A DNA stretch of 64,000 bases from Halalkalicoccus jeotgali B3. GTDB lineage: Archaea; Halobacteriota; Halobacteria; Halobacteriales; Halalkalicoccaceae. Where the stretch lies: positions 1,556,119 to 1,620,118 of the forward strand of contig NC_014297.1 of NCBI RefSeq assembly GCF_000196895.1, given 5' to 3'. Below, piece after piece: positions 1-8,529 of the stretch (position 1 is the stretch's first letter; each line of letters begins with the position of its first letter). The notes below the pieces were generated by a model. It was not told the origin of the DNA and searched no databases. It saw only the letters and a program-made list of their open reading frames with translations. The position numbers and the translations under genes are program-made.

Positions 1-461
1 GAGTCCTCGTGCTCGTCGCCCTCGGGGAGCTTCAGCGCGTTGAAGTCCGCGTACGGAACCCGCAGCCGTTCGGCCTGTCCGCCCTTATAGGGCCCCATCG
101 CGACGTAACCGTAGGCCCCGCCCGCGAAACCGGGGTTGACGTTCGTACAGAAGCCCGTGTAGCCCGCCTCGCAGTTCTGACAGAATCCACAGGCGACGTT
201 GAACGGGAGGACGATCCGGTCGCCCTCTTCGAGGGTGCTTACGCCCTCCCCCACTTCGTCGACGATCCCCATGTTCTCGTGGCCGAAGACGATCCCCGGC
301 TCGGCGTCGGTGCGCCCCTCGTACATGTGGAGGTCGGAGCCACAGATACAGGTCGTCGTGATGTCGATCACCACGTCATTGGGGTGCTCGATCTCCGGTT
401 CGTCCACTTCCTCCACCGCCACGTCGTGCGGTCCCTGATAGACCACGGCATTCATTGACAT
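1..461 (-). CDS. Zinc-dependent medium-chain alcohol dehydrogenase (N-terminal part, cut by window edge)
   Basis: The first 153 residues of a medium-chain dehydrogenase are visible; the NAD(P)-binding half lies outside the window. The GroES-like catalytic domain shows a catalytic-zinc Cys40 (CGSD), His61-Glu62 (GHEN) and four structural-zinc cysteines at 91, 94, 97 and 105. The ACGFCQNC wording resembles the glutathione-independent formaldehyde dehydrogenase and threonine dehydrogenase side of the family, so the substrate is open. I start at the first ATG of MSMN; a second ATG lies two codons in. The gene runs divergently from the yqeC-like gene and has a TATA-like box about 35 bases ahead, which fits a leaderless transcript. 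Confidence 0.88.
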   Translation of the reverse strand, partial: MSMNAVVYQGPHDVAVEEVDEPEIEHPNDVVIDITTTCICGSDLHMYEGRTDAEPGIVFGHENMGIVDEVGEGVSTLEEGDRIVLPFNVACGFCQNCEAGYTGFCTNVNPGFAGGAYGYVAMGPYKGGQAERLRVPYADFNALKLPEGDEHED

Positions 462-492
462 CGTTTGATCCCGACTAGCGGATGGGCCGCGA

Positions 493-519
493 GGGGTATA
501 ATCATGATTGTTAATTAAC
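493..519. promoter_or_regulatory. Divergent promoter region with two adjacent palindromes
   Basis: AT-rich patch between the divergent alcohol dehydrogenase and yqeC-like genes. On the minus strand GATTATAC (496-503) is placed for a leaderless dehydrogenase transcript. Two perfect 10-bp palindromes abut each other, AATCATGATT (500-509) and GTTAATTAAC (510-519), and could be a regulator site. Function is inferred from position only. Confidence 0.4.
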
Positions 520-585
520 TAGTAGGAGATAACAACCTCCACGGACGACCACAACCTGTTTGCTCGACAGGGAAGTAGAGCGGGC

Positions 586-1311
586 ATGAAGCTCACGGAG
601 GCACTCCCGACCGAGGGGCTGACCTGCGTCGTCGGGGCCGGCGGGAAGAAGACGACGCTGTACGCGCTGGCCAACGCGCTCGAGCGGGCGGTCGTCACCG
701 CCACGGTCCGGATCCCGATCTTCGATCCCCACGTCGCGCGGGTCGTCGTCACCGACGATCCGGTGAGTGCAATCGAGGAAAACGACGAGTGGCCCCTCGG
801 TGTCGTCCCCGAGCGAGAGTTCGAGGACCGCTATCGGGGCTACGATCGGACGGTCGTCGAGGAACTCGCCCGCGAGACCGACACACCCGTCCTCGTCAAG
901 GCCGACGGCGCGCGGATGCGCGAATTCAAGGCCCCCAACGGGGACGAACCGCAGCTCCCGGCAAACGCCGACGCCGTGCTCCCGGTCGCGAGCGTCCACG
1001 CGGTCGGTGAACCCCTCTCGGACGCCGTCGTCCACCGGCCCGAACGTGTCGGCGCCATCGCCGGTATCGAGGCCGGCGAGGAGATCACGCCCGCGGCGGT
1101 CGCTCGCGTGCTCGCGAGCCCCGAGGGCGGGCTGAAGGGCGTCACCGAGGGAGCCGCGGCGATCCCGATTCTCAACAAGGTCGACGATAGCGAGGACGAG
1201 ACGGTCGCCCGCGAGATCGCCCACGAGATTCACGAACGCGCGGCGGTCGAGCGCGTGGTGCTCGCGCGGATGGCAGAGCCCGAGATCGTGGACGTCATTC
1301 GAGGCGCTTGA
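586..1311 (+). CDS. yqeC: YqeC-like molybdenum-hydroxylase accessory protein
   Basis: A 241-residue protein with a P-loop-like GAGGKKTTL near residue 20, a KADGAR motif near residue 105 and ILNKVDD near residue 200. This layout is that of the YqeC family, known from bacterial clusters for selenium-dependent molybdenum hydroxylases and thought to be a nucleotide-binding maturation factor. Here its tail overlaps the end of mobA on the other strand by 17 bases, which supports a molybdenum-cofactor role. No hydroxylase subunit and no selenium gene is visible nearby, so the selenium part of the family name should not be carried over. Confidence 0.75.
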   Translation: MKLTEALPTEGLTCVVGAGGKKTTLYALANALERAVVTATVRIPIFDPHVARVVVTDDPVSAIEENDEWPLGVVPEREFEDRYRGYDRTVVEELARETDTPVLVKADGARMREFKAPNGDEPQLPANADAVLPVASVHAVGEPLSDAVVHRPERVGAIAGIEAGEEITPAAVARVLASPEGGLKGVTEGAAAIPILNKVDDSEDETVAREIAHEIHERAAVERVVLARMAEPEIVDVIRGA

Positions 1312-1906
1312 GCGCCTCCTCGAACTCCTCGCGGGTGTTGAGGTTCTCGAAGGTCTTCAATAGGGCGTACTCGAGGACCTCGGACTCGCCGATCACGACG
1401 TACTCCAGATACTCGAGGGGTGCGATCACCTTCCGCTCGCCCGCCGCGAGCGCGCGTTCGCAGGCCTCGACCATCGATTCGGTCCGGTAGACGGCGTGGG
1501 TGGGTTGAAACCAGCCGTCGCCCACCCGAGGGACGGCGGCGTCGTACCCGTGGGCGCGCTCGAAGAGGTGTGCGACGAGCGCGGGCTCGACGAAGGGCAT
1601 ATCGCAAGCCGCGACGAAGGCGTACTCGCTTTCGGTATCTCGAAGTCCCGTCCGGATCCCCGCCATCGGCCCTTCGTCAGGATCGGGATCCTCTGCGACG
1701 ACGAGCGGGTTCGAGTAGCCCTCGAAGGCCGCCTTGATGGCCGCCGTCTGGTCGGCCCGGCAGTTCACGACCAACCGGTCGGTCGCGCCTTCGAGGCGGT
1801 CGCCGACCCGACGGATCATCGGCGTGCCTCCGAGGTCGGCAGTGGCCTTGTCCGTCTCGCCGAAGCGGGTCGAGCGACCGCCGGCGAGGACGACGCCGTC
1901 TGGCAT
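1295..1906 (-). CDS. mobA: Molybdenum cofactor guanylyltransferase MobA
   Basis: A 203-residue nucleotidyltransferase. The family enzyme adds GMP to molybdopterin to give the guanine dinucleotide cofactor. The glycine-rich signature LAGGRSTRFG with a following DK sits in the first 20 residues, EGPMAGI near residue 85 and the metal-binding ACDMPF near residue 105. I take the ATG at 1906, which puts the signature at the usual N-terminal distance; the frame stays open upstream but with non-homologous sequence antisense to the Trm112 and membrane-protein genes. Convergent with the yqeC-like gene. Confidence 0.88.
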   Translation of the reverse strand: MPDGVVLAGGRSTRFGETDKATADLGGTPMIRRVGDRLEGATDRLVVNCRADQTAAIKAAFEGYSNPLVVAEDPDPDEGPMAGIRTGLRDTESEYAFVAACDMPFVEPALVAHLFERAHGYDAAVPRVGDGWFQPTHAVYRTESMVEACERALAAGERKVIAPLEYLEYVVIGESEVLEYALLKTFENLNTREEFEEALKRLE

Positions 1907-2011
1907 ACGCGAGGGTTCTCGTGCAGGAACATAGTTCGCTCGGCGCGAACCCGTCATACTTTTCCCACCCGCAACCCTCGGTCGAGCCATGTATGCCGCA
2001 GGTGAGGGACG

Positions 2012-2206
2012 ATGAAGGAGTCGCTGATGGAGATCGTCTGCTGTCCGATCGACAAGGCGGACCTCGAACTCGACGTCGAGGAGCGCGAGGGCGAGGAGAT
2101 CCTCGAGGGAAGTCTGACCTGCACCGAGTGTGGCGAGGTCTACCCGATCGAGGACGGAATCCCGAACCTCCTGCCCCCGGATATGCGCGAGGACGCAGCC
2201 GCGTAG
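2012..2206 (+). CDS. trm112: Trm112-family methyltransferase activator
   Basis: A 64-residue zinc-ribbon protein: CCPIDKADLEL at the N-terminus, LTCTECGEVYPI in the middle and DGIPNLLP at the end, the full Trm112 pattern. Known archaeal and eukaryotic Trm112 proteins form obligate heterodimers with SAM methyltransferases acting on tRNA, rRNA and release factor. A HemK2/Mtq2-type methyltransferase, a known partner class, is encoded at 38.6 kb. The stop is six bases before the next gene's GTG start, so the two are probably cotranscribed. Confidence 0.9.
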   Translation: MKESLMEIVCCPIDKADLELDVEEREGEEILEGSLTCTECGEVYPIEDGIPNLLPPDMREDAAA

Positions 2207-2212
2207 AGGACC

Positions 2213-2791
2213 GTGGCACGGACGCTGCCAGTCGAGATCAACCGCCGGTCGGTCCACTCCATCGAGCCGGGGGTCCGCCAGTTCGAAACCAGCGAGAGCT
2301 TCGTCATCGAACTCACGAACCGCGGCTCTGCGACCCACGTCCACATCAACGTCGACGACGGCCTCGCGGAGGCGATATCGCTCGACGGCGGCAACCACTT
2401 CGTCGAGGCCGGACGCACCTACCGGATCGAGGCCAACGTCGACCAGCGAAGCCGCCCCGTCAGCGGGCACCTGAAGGTCGTCACCGGCTACGGGGCCCAG
2501 ACGGCCGTGATCGACGTCTCGCTGATCCCCCCCGAAGAGCCCCAAGAACGGACCCCCATCGAGGTCGACGAGCGCCTCGCGAAACCACAGCCCCGATCGC
2601 GCGAGCAACCCGCTCGGACGACCGAGAGTGCGGTTCCCGGACGGACGCTCGCCGCGGGCGCGCTCGTCGTCCTCGCCTTGCTGTTCGTCGTCGTCGGCTC
2701 GCTGGTCGCGGGCAACCCGGCGGTGATTCTGGGCGTCGGAATCGTCCTCGCCGCGATCGGCGGCGCGGCCGTGTTACTCTATAGCACCTAA
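2213..2791 (+). CDS. Haloarchaeal membrane-anchored protein (DUF7524-like)
   Basis: A 192-residue protein with a GTG start just behind trm112. Residues 1-105 look like a soluble beta-rich domain (NRRSVHS, ELTNRGSATHVHI), followed by a charged linker and two hydrophobic segments at about 145-165 and 170-190, so the N-terminal domain is tethered by a C-terminal hairpin. It resembles a haloarchaeal family I recall as DUF7524; the role is unknown. Its last four bases overlap the end of the convergent DR2241-like gene. Confidence 0.75.
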   Translation: MARTLPVEINRRSVHSIEPGVRQFETSESFVIELTNRGSATHVHINVDDGLAEAISLDGGNHFVEAGRTYRIEANVDQRSRPVSGHLKVVTGYGAQTAVIDVSLIPPEEPQERTPIEVDERLAKPQPRSREQPARTTESAVPGRTLAAGALVVLALLFVVVGSLVAGNPAVILGVGIVLAAIGGAAVLLYST

Positions 2792-3849
2792 TCCTCGGGG
2801 TAGGTGGACGTCCCCGAGAGCTCCCCGTCGGGCATTCGACGCGCGCGCAGGTATCGCGCCCGATAGCGGTTTGCCCCTTCGTTGAGATCGGCCTCGCGGA
2901 TCTCGTCGGTTCGTCCCTCCGCGACCGCGTCGATGATCTCCTCGATCTGCTCCTTTTCGGTGGGTGTGAGCTCGAACTCGTAGCTCCGCATCTCTTCCCG
3001 GCCGAGCGTGACGAACTTCCGGGCGGCGGTAACGAAGAGCGAGCACGGCTCCCGGCAGGGGAACTCCCCGTCGCCGCGGGGGACGTCGAGGTCCGTTTCC
3101 TCGTCTTCGTCCCATTGCCGGCGCTTGAGACACTGTGAGTCGACACAGCAGGTCTCGGCGGCGGCTTCGAGTTCCTCGACCGAGAGCTGCGAGACGATCT
3201 CGTAGATGCCCGACTGGCGTTCTGCGGCCTCCCGGAAGTGTGTCACGTCGAGTTCGCCCTCGCGCTCGCGATGCCAGTTCTCGACCGTCGCCGGATAGAT
3301 GAAATCGACCGTACGAACGAGGTCCTCCCCGTCGAGGTTGGGATACTCCCAGCCGGTCGGCAGGGTCGGTGCGGTCGAAAGCGGCCGGTACCGTCCTCGG
3401 TCGTCGAGTTTGACGAGTTCGCGGGCGGCGAGCGGGTCGCTGTAGGTGTCGAGACTCGCGCTCTCGGCGTCATCGACGTGGCCGAGCGCATACCGGCGCT
3501 TTCCGTCCTCCCCGATCGTGGCACTGACCCGTAGCTGTCCCCAGGTCCGCGAGACGCCCGTCGAGAGGGCCTCGTAGCGCTCGCCGACCGGCCGACCGGC
3601 GTCCTCGATCCATCGCAAGAACGCATAGCGCGCGCCCTCGCTCCCGACGGTCCGGGTCCAGTAGTACCAGTTCGAGACGTACCAGGGGTTCTCCTCGGCG
3701 AACGCCCTGAGGCCCGCCTCGTCGGTTTCGAGGCGCTCGCCGGGGATCTCGACACGATATTCCTCGCTGTCGGCGGCGACCGAGAGGCCATCGAACTCTA
3801 CTCCCTGTGATGCGCTCGCGACGAGCGCGTCGAGCTGTGGTGCGTTCAT
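2788..3849 (-). CDS. DR2241-family protein, CbiX partner with cysteine cluster
   Basis: A 353-residue protein of the DR2241 type. Near residues 235-275 it carries Cys pairs (CCVDSQC, then CREPC) of the kind assigned to a 4Fe-4S-binding domain in this family. Its ATG overlaps the stop of the upstream CbiX gene (ATGA), so the two are coupled. In Deinococcus the CbiX and iron-sulfur parts occur on one chain; here they are separate adjacent proteins. A redox or metal-delivery role beside the chelatase is an inference. Confidence 0.75.
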   Translation of the reverse strand: MNAPQLDALVASASQGVEFDGLSVAADSEEYRVEIPGERLETDEAGLRAFAEENPWYVSNWYYWTRTVGSEGARYAFLRWIEDAGRPVGERYEALSTGVSRTWGQLRVSATIGEDGKRRYALGHVDDAESASLDTYSDPLAARELVKLDDRGRYRPLSTAPTLPTGWEYPNLDGEDLVRTVDFIYPATVENWHREREGELDVTHFREAAERQSGIYEIVSQLSVEELEAAAETCCVDSQCLKRRQWDEDEETDLDVPRGDGEFPCREPCSLFVTAARKFVTLGREEMRSYEFELTPTEKEQIEEIIDAVAEGRTDEIREADLNEGANRYRARYLRARRMPDGELSGTSTYPED

Positions 3850-4715
3850 CAGTCGTCCGCAACCCCCCGACTCGCGTCGCCGTCGGACAGACCGCGTACG
3901 TCCGCGCCGGCTTCGGCGGCCCGTTCCAACAGCACGTCGGCCATCAGCGACTCGGTGCCGACCGCGCCCGAGTACCAGATCCGGTGGCCGTCGACCTCCG
4001 CGGGGACGTCATAGCCCCTCCGGTAGTCCTCGGTCAGGCCCATGTCCTCGGGGATGTCCTCCTGGGTGTGAAAGCCGTCGGCGATAAACAGGGGGACGAC
4101 GACGATGTCCGTCGTGGAGAAGAAGTCGGTGACGTCGTCGACTTCGGGCTCCTCGTCCATGAACAGCGCCCGCACCTCGTCGAACCGGCCCGACTCGCGG
4201 ATCCGGTCGGTGTGGTACTCGATGGCTTTCGCGCTGTTCTCGTTTCGCTCGGTGCCGTGGCCGACGATCGCGAGGCCGAACCCGTCGCCGACCTCGGAGT
4301 CGCCGGTGACCGACTCCGCGCGCCGCACGATCACGTCGCTCATCGAGTCGTGGGTGCCCGCCGGCCCGCAGTAGTGGATCGTCTTCTCGACGTCGCTGGC
4401 TTTCAGCGTGGCGTGATCCGCACTGACGCCGTCGCCCGACTCCCACGCCGAGACGTCCCAGCCTTCGAGGCGGAGCTCGCGGGGGATCACCTGCTCGGTG
4501 AAGTAGCCCTCGCTGATAAAGAGCGGGACGACGTAGACCTCGTCGCTTTCGAGGGTGCGAAGCACCTCCCGAAAGGAGGGCTCTTCCTTCCAGAACGCCT
4601 CGCGAACCTCGTCGAAGACCCCCGTTTCGCGGATCGTATCCGCATGTGAGAAGGTCGGTCTCGATGAACCGGGATTGAGGTGTGACCCGTGGCCGACGAT
4701 GACGAGCGCCTGCAT
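3849..4715 (-). CDS. cbiX: CbiX-type sirohydrochlorin cobaltochelatase/ferrochelatase
   Basis: A 288-residue two-repeat class II chelatase that inserts Co or Fe into sirohydrochlorin, for cobalamin or siroheme. Each half has the metal-binding VGHGS/VGHGT motif (near residues 6 and 150) and a VVPLFI strand (VYVVPLFISEGYF and IVVVPLFIADGFH). I chose the ATG at 4715 (MQALVIVGHGS), right at the family start; longer in-frame sequence upstream is antisense noise. First gene of a two-gene unit with the DR2241-like protein. Confidence 0.88.
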   Translation of the reverse strand: MQALVIVGHGSHLNPGSSRPTFSHADTIRETGVFDEVREAFWKEEPSFREVLRTLESDEVYVVPLFISEGYFTEQVIPRELRLEGWDVSAWESGDGVSADHATLKASDVEKTIHYCGPAGTHDSMSDVIVRRAESVTGDSEVGDGFGLAIVGHGTERNENSAKAIEYHTDRIRESGRFDEVRALFMDEEPEVDDVTDFFSTTDIVVVPLFIADGFHTQEDIPEDMGLTEDYRRGYDVPAEVDGHRIWYSGAVGTESLMADVLLERAAEAGADVRGLSDGDASRGVADD

Positions 4716-4770
4716 ACCCGACCTAGCGACGGCGCGGCCATAGGAGTTACTGTCGCGCTCCGATCGCCCG

Positions 4771-5559
4771 CTATCGCTCGCGCAGGTCCCGGAAGATCGC
4801 CTGGACGAGTCGCTGGTCGTTGAGGTCGAAGGGGGCGGCGCTGATCTCGACGGGAATCTCGTTGCCGTCGGCATCAACGACCACGATCTTTCGCTTCTCG
4901 TGGATGATGTCTCTGGAATCGGCGTGTTCTGCAAAGATCCGTTCGTAGTACTCGCGCTCGTCGGCCGGATGGAGCTTCGTCTGGTGGAGCCCCTGGAGCT
5001 CCTCGCGCGGGCGACCGAACAGCTCCTCTGCGGCGGTGTTGACCTCCAGAAGCACTCCGGTTTCGGCGTCGACGACGAGGATGGCGTCGGGCGCGGTCTC
5101 GAGCAGCTTCTCGTAGCCTTTCCGGGTGGCCGCAAGCGCCTCCTCGACCCGGCGCTGTTCGACGGCTCCTCGGACCCGATTTGCAAGCAGTTCGAACCCT
5201 TCGAGACCGCCCCCCTTCGAGACGTAGTCGGTCACACCCGCCGTGATGGCCTCGCTCGCGACTGTCTCGCTGCCCTGACCGGTAAAGAGGACGAAGGGAA
5301 GGTCGGGGTACTCCGTCCGGATCCGTCTAAGCAAGTCGACGCCGGTGAGCGCGGGCATCTGGTGGTCGCTGACGACACAATCGACGGTTCCCTCGTCGAC
5401 TCGGTCGAGTACCGCCGTCGGATCCGTCGTCTGCTCTATCCGAAGGTCGGGATCGATCTCCGCGAGCGACGTTCTCGTCAGTCGCAAGAATGCCTCGTCG
5501 TCGTCGACGTGTAGTACGCTGATCGGCCCCTCCTCCGGGCGTACCGACTTCATCTCCAT
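4771..5559 (-). CDS. Response regulator with receiver and PAS domains
   Basis: A 262-residue haloarchaeal two-component protein. Residues 14-130 form a receiver domain with the acidic pocket in LHVDDDEAF, the phospho-acceptor Asp in VVSDHQMP and the conserved Lys in YVSKGG. Residues 148-262 are a PAS domain (LLETAPDAILVVDAETG, VNTAAEELFGR). There is no kinase domain and no DNA-binding domain, so output must come from partner proteins. It is transcribed divergently from cysS. Confidence 0.87.
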   Translation of the reverse strand: MEMKSVRPEEGPISVLHVDDDEAFLRLTRTSLAEIDPDLRIEQTTDPTAVLDRVDEGTVDCVVSDHQMPALTGVDLLRRIRTEYPDLPFVLFTGQGSETVASEAITAGVTDYVSKGGGLEGFELLANRVRGAVEQRRVEEALAATRKGYEKLLETAPDAILVVDAETGVLLEVNTAAEELFGRPREELQGLHQTKLHPADEREYYERIFAEHADSRDIIHEKRKIVVVDADGNEIPVEISAAPFDLNDQRLVQAIFRDLRER

Positions 5560-5662
5560 ACGCTGTGCGCTTCTACGGAATAGATGTTTATATACTCCGG
5601 GTAGCGCTGAAACGAGAGCCCGACCGACGGGTTGAAAGGCGCGCCCGGCGACCTACAGGACG

Positions 5663-7150
5663 ATGCTGTCCGTGACGAACACGCTCTCGGACGAGCGCGA
5701 GGAGTTCCGACCGACCGGCGACGAAGTGCTCGTATACGTCTGTGGGCTGACCGTCTCGGACGACGCCCACCTCGGCCACGCCCGCGTGTGGGTCCACGCC
5801 GACGTGATGTGTCGCTGGCTTTCCCACGAGGGGCACGCGGTTCGCCACGTCGAGAACTTCACGGACGTCAACGAGAAGATCGCCGCCCGGATCGACGAGG
5901 GCGATCTGGGCGGCTCCGAACTCGGGGTGGCGCGTCGCTTCATCGAGGGCACCCTCGAGGACATGCGCGGGCTGAACCTGCAGCGCGCGACGGTCTACCC
6001 ACGAGTCTCCGAGCACGTCCCCGAGATACTCGCGCTGATCGAGCGCCTGCTCGAGTCGGGTCACGCCTACGAGTCCGACGGGTCGGTCTACTTCGACGTC
6101 ACCACCTTCGAGGAGTACGGCAAACTCTCGAACCAGCGCGTCACGGACCTCGAAGCGCAGGGCGATCCTACGGAACGGTCCGAAAAGCGCAACCCCGCGG
6201 ACTTCGCGCTCTGGAAGGCCGGTGGCGTCTCCGAAAGCGCGATCCGCGACCACGAGAAGGTCGACCACGCTCATCCCCCGGACGGCGAGACGTGGGACTC
6301 GCCGTGGGGCGAAGGGCGGCCCGGCTGGCATATCGAGTGCTCGGCGATGGCGATGACTCACCTCGACGAGACCATCGACATCCACGTCGGCGGGCACGAT
6401 CTGGTCTTTCCCCACCACGAAAACGAGATCGCCCAGAGCGAAGCCGCGACCGGAAAACCCTTCGCGAACTACTGGCTGCACACGGGCCTGCTCGAGACCG
6501 ACGGCGAGAAGATGAGTTCGAGCCTGGGCAACTTCTTTACCGTTTCCGCTGCGCTCGATGAGTTCGGCCCCGACGTGTTGCGCTCGTTTTACCTCGCGAC
6601 GGAGTACGGCTCGAACCAGACGTTCTCCGAGGACGCGATGGCCGAAGCCAAAGAGCGCTACGAGCGCCTCGAACGCGCCTACGAGCGCGCGATAGAGGCC
6701 GCGGACGGCCCCGATGCGCGGACCAAAATCGAGGACCACGAGCTCCGGGCGGCGATCGAGGAGGCCCGCGGGGAGTTCGTGCGGGCGATGAACGACGACT
6801 TCGGGGTCCGGGAGGCGATGAGCGCGCTGCTCGAACTCGCCGGCGCACTCAACCGGCACCTCGACGCCCGCGAGGAGTACGACTACCGGGCGCTTCGCCG
6901 GGCCATCGAGACGATCGAGGGGTTCGGCGGCGAGATCTTCGGCTTCTCGTTCGGTTCGGGGGCCGGCGACGGGGTCGACCTCGCCGGCGACCTCGTCGAA
7001 CTCGTCCTCGAGGTGCGCGAGGCCGAACGCGAGGCGGGCAACTACGAGCGCGCCGACGCCCTCCGAGAGGACCTCGAAGCGCTCGGGGTCACGGTCGAGG
7101 ACGAGGCCGAGGGCGAGGGGACCACCTACCGCCTGTCGGATCGATCCTAG
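5663..7150 (+). CDS. cysS: Cysteine--tRNA ligase
   Basis: A 495-residue class I aminoacyl-tRNA synthetase that charges tRNA-Cys. Clear family motifs are CGLTV with a zinc cysteine near residue 30, the HIGH-type HLGHARVWVH just after it, the zinc residues in WHIECSAM and PHHENE, and KMSSSLGNF near residue 280. Length is normal for the family. The ATG at 5663 gives the expected N-terminus (MLSVTNTLS). The stop is 34 bases before the first lipoprotein gene. Confidence 0.96.
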   Translation: MLSVTNTLSDEREEFRPTGDEVLVYVCGLTVSDDAHLGHARVWVHADVMCRWLSHEGHAVRHVENFTDVNEKIAARIDEGDLGGSELGVARRFIEGTLEDMRGLNLQRATVYPRVSEHVPEILALIERLLESGHAYESDGSVYFDVTTFEEYGKLSNQRVTDLEAQGDPTERSEKRNPADFALWKAGGVSESAIRDHEKVDHAHPPDGETWDSPWGEGRPGWHIECSAMAMTHLDETIDIHVGGHDLVFPHHENEIAQSEAATGKPFANYWLHTGLLETDGEKMSSSLGNFFTVSAALDEFGPDVLRSFYLATEYGSNQTFSEDAMAEAKERYERLERAYERAIEAADGPDARTKIEDHELRAAIEEARGEFVRAMNDDFGVREAMSALLELAGALNRHLDAREEYDYRALRRAIETIEGFGGEIFGFSFGSGAGDGVDLAGDLVELVLEVREAEREAGNYERADALREDLEALGVTVEDEAEGEGTTYRLSDRS

Positions 7151-7184
7151 AAACTTATTTTATCTGAGATGTTGTAGAGAATGT

Positions 7185-7832
7185 ATGGATCTCAAGCGAC
7201 GAACGTTCACAGTGGGGTTGCTCGCGGCGCTGGGTGCGACGAGCGGCTGTCTCGGGTTCGTTCGCGGCGAGGACGCCCTGGCGTTCGAAGCCGTCGGCGC
7301 GCGCCCGAGTGAGGGGGCGCTCGCGGAGACGGATTATCGACACGCCCACACCGGGGTCGAACCGCTCTCGGAGACGATCGAGATCGGCGAGCGAACCCGC
7401 GAGGTCGAACTGACCAACGTCGTCGCCGAGTACGGTCGGGACGTCGATCTGGGCGCGCTCGGGACGCTCCCGGCGGCGACGTTTGCCGTCCTCGCGACGC
7501 CGCAGTTCGAGGTGCTCGGTCGGACGTTTCACCCTGGAGAGCGCGTCGACCCGCGCCGCCTCGTGAGCGAACTCGACTCGACCTACGACGCGGTCTCGGT
7601 CGGCGAGGAACTCGAGGAGTGGTCGCTCACCGTCTTCGACGAGCGCGTGGACGTCTCGACGTTCGAGGGGCGGATCACGATCGAACGAACCGAGATCGAC
7701 GCCCGCGTCCACGTCGGCACCGCGAGCAACGACGACGACCTGGTGATCTTCGCCGGGGCGCATCCGACCGCCATTGGGGACGAACGCACGGCGATCGCCC
7801 GTCTGGCCGGATCGCTCGTCCCGATGGCGTGA
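7185..7832 (+). CDS. Tat-type lipoprotein, DUF6517-like (copy 1)
   Basis: A 215-residue secreted protein. The N-terminus has twin arginines (KRRTF), a short hydrophobic stretch and a lipobox ending at Cys22 (TSGC), as in haloarchaeal Tat lipoproteins. The mature part is alpha/beta and ends in AGSLVPMA. It is paralogous along its whole length to the next gene: both have VLGRTF, RELVSEL/RELATEV-like and HPTAIG/YPRLLP blocks in the same order. I recall the family as DUF6517; function unknown. Confidence 0.78.
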   Translation: MDLKRRTFTVGLLAALGATSGCLGFVRGEDALAFEAVGARPSEGALAETDYRHAHTGVEPLSETIEIGERTREVELTNVVAEYGRDVDLGALGTLPAATFAVLATPQFEVLGRTFHPGERVDPRRLVSELDSTYDAVSVGEELEEWSLTVFDERVDVSTFEGRITIERTEIDARVHVGTASNDDDLVIFAGAHPTAIGDERTAIARLAGSLVPMA

Positions 7833-7878
7833 GTACGCCGCGGTGTTTATGGCGCGCGACCGATAACCCGACACAGCG

Positions 7879-8529
7879 ATGGCCACCACACGCCGCGGGC
7901 TCTGTTCGCTCGCTACGCTCGCCCTGACCAGCAGCGCCGGCTGCCTGGACACGCTGGCCGGCGGCCCCGCTCGATTCGTCGCCCCGCTGGCTCCGGTGGC
8001 CGACCGTGCCCTCGATACGACGGGCTACGAACTCGAGGACACGGCCAGACGCGAGGAACGCCGGACCTTCGAGGTGACCAGACTGAGCCGCGAGGTCGAG
8101 GTCGTCAGTCGGGTCGCGCAGTACCACCGTCGGATCGACGCGGGCCCGCTCGGCGAGATCCGGGGGGCGGTCTTTGTGACCCTCTGTACCCCCGCCGTCT
8201 CGGTGCTCGGTCGGACTTTCAACCCCGTCGAGGGGATGGACAACCGCGAGCTCGCGACCGAAGTCCAGTCCCAGTACGAGGAACTCTCGGTCGGTCCGGA
8301 GGTCGACCGTCGGACCGTCCGACTGCTCGACGAACGGGTCGCCCTCTCGAAGTTCGAGGGCGAGGCGACGTTCGGGGGCGTCGGGATCGACGTGTTCGTC
8401 CACACCGCGCTCGCGGAGGGCGACGACGAGTTCGTCGTCGTTTCCGGGATCTATCCCCGCCTCCTCCCGGACGAGGAAGGAGCGGTCACCTCGCTCGCCG
8501 AGGGCGTTCGGATCGAAGACTCGGCGTGA
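7879..8529 (+). CDS. Tat-type lipoprotein, DUF6517-like (copy 2)
   Basis: A 216-residue paralogue of the preceding gene, 46 bases downstream. It starts MATTRRGLCS, with twin arginines and a lipobox Cys near residue 22 (SAGC). Shared blocks include EVEVVSRVAQYHR, VSVLGRTFNP and a C-terminal VSGIYPRLLP. The pair looks like an old tandem duplication, since the two differ at most positions. The mature proteins should sit on the outer face of the membrane. Confidence 0.77.
   Translation: MATTRRGLCSLATLALTSSAGCLDTLAGGPARFVAPLAPVADRALDTTGYELEDTARREERRTFEVTRLSREVEVVSRVAQYHRRIDAGPLGEIRGAVFVTLCTPAVSVLGRTFNPVEGMDNRELATEVQSQYEELSVGPEVDRRTVRLLDERVALSKFEGEATFGGVGIDVFVHTALAEGDDEFVVVSGIYPRLLPDEEGAVTSLAEGVRIEDSA

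Noticed and set aside
586-1311. Selenium metabolism suggested by the YqeC name
   Set aside because: No selD, no selenocysteine tRNA and no in-frame UGA gene candidates are visible; only the molybdenum link is supported.
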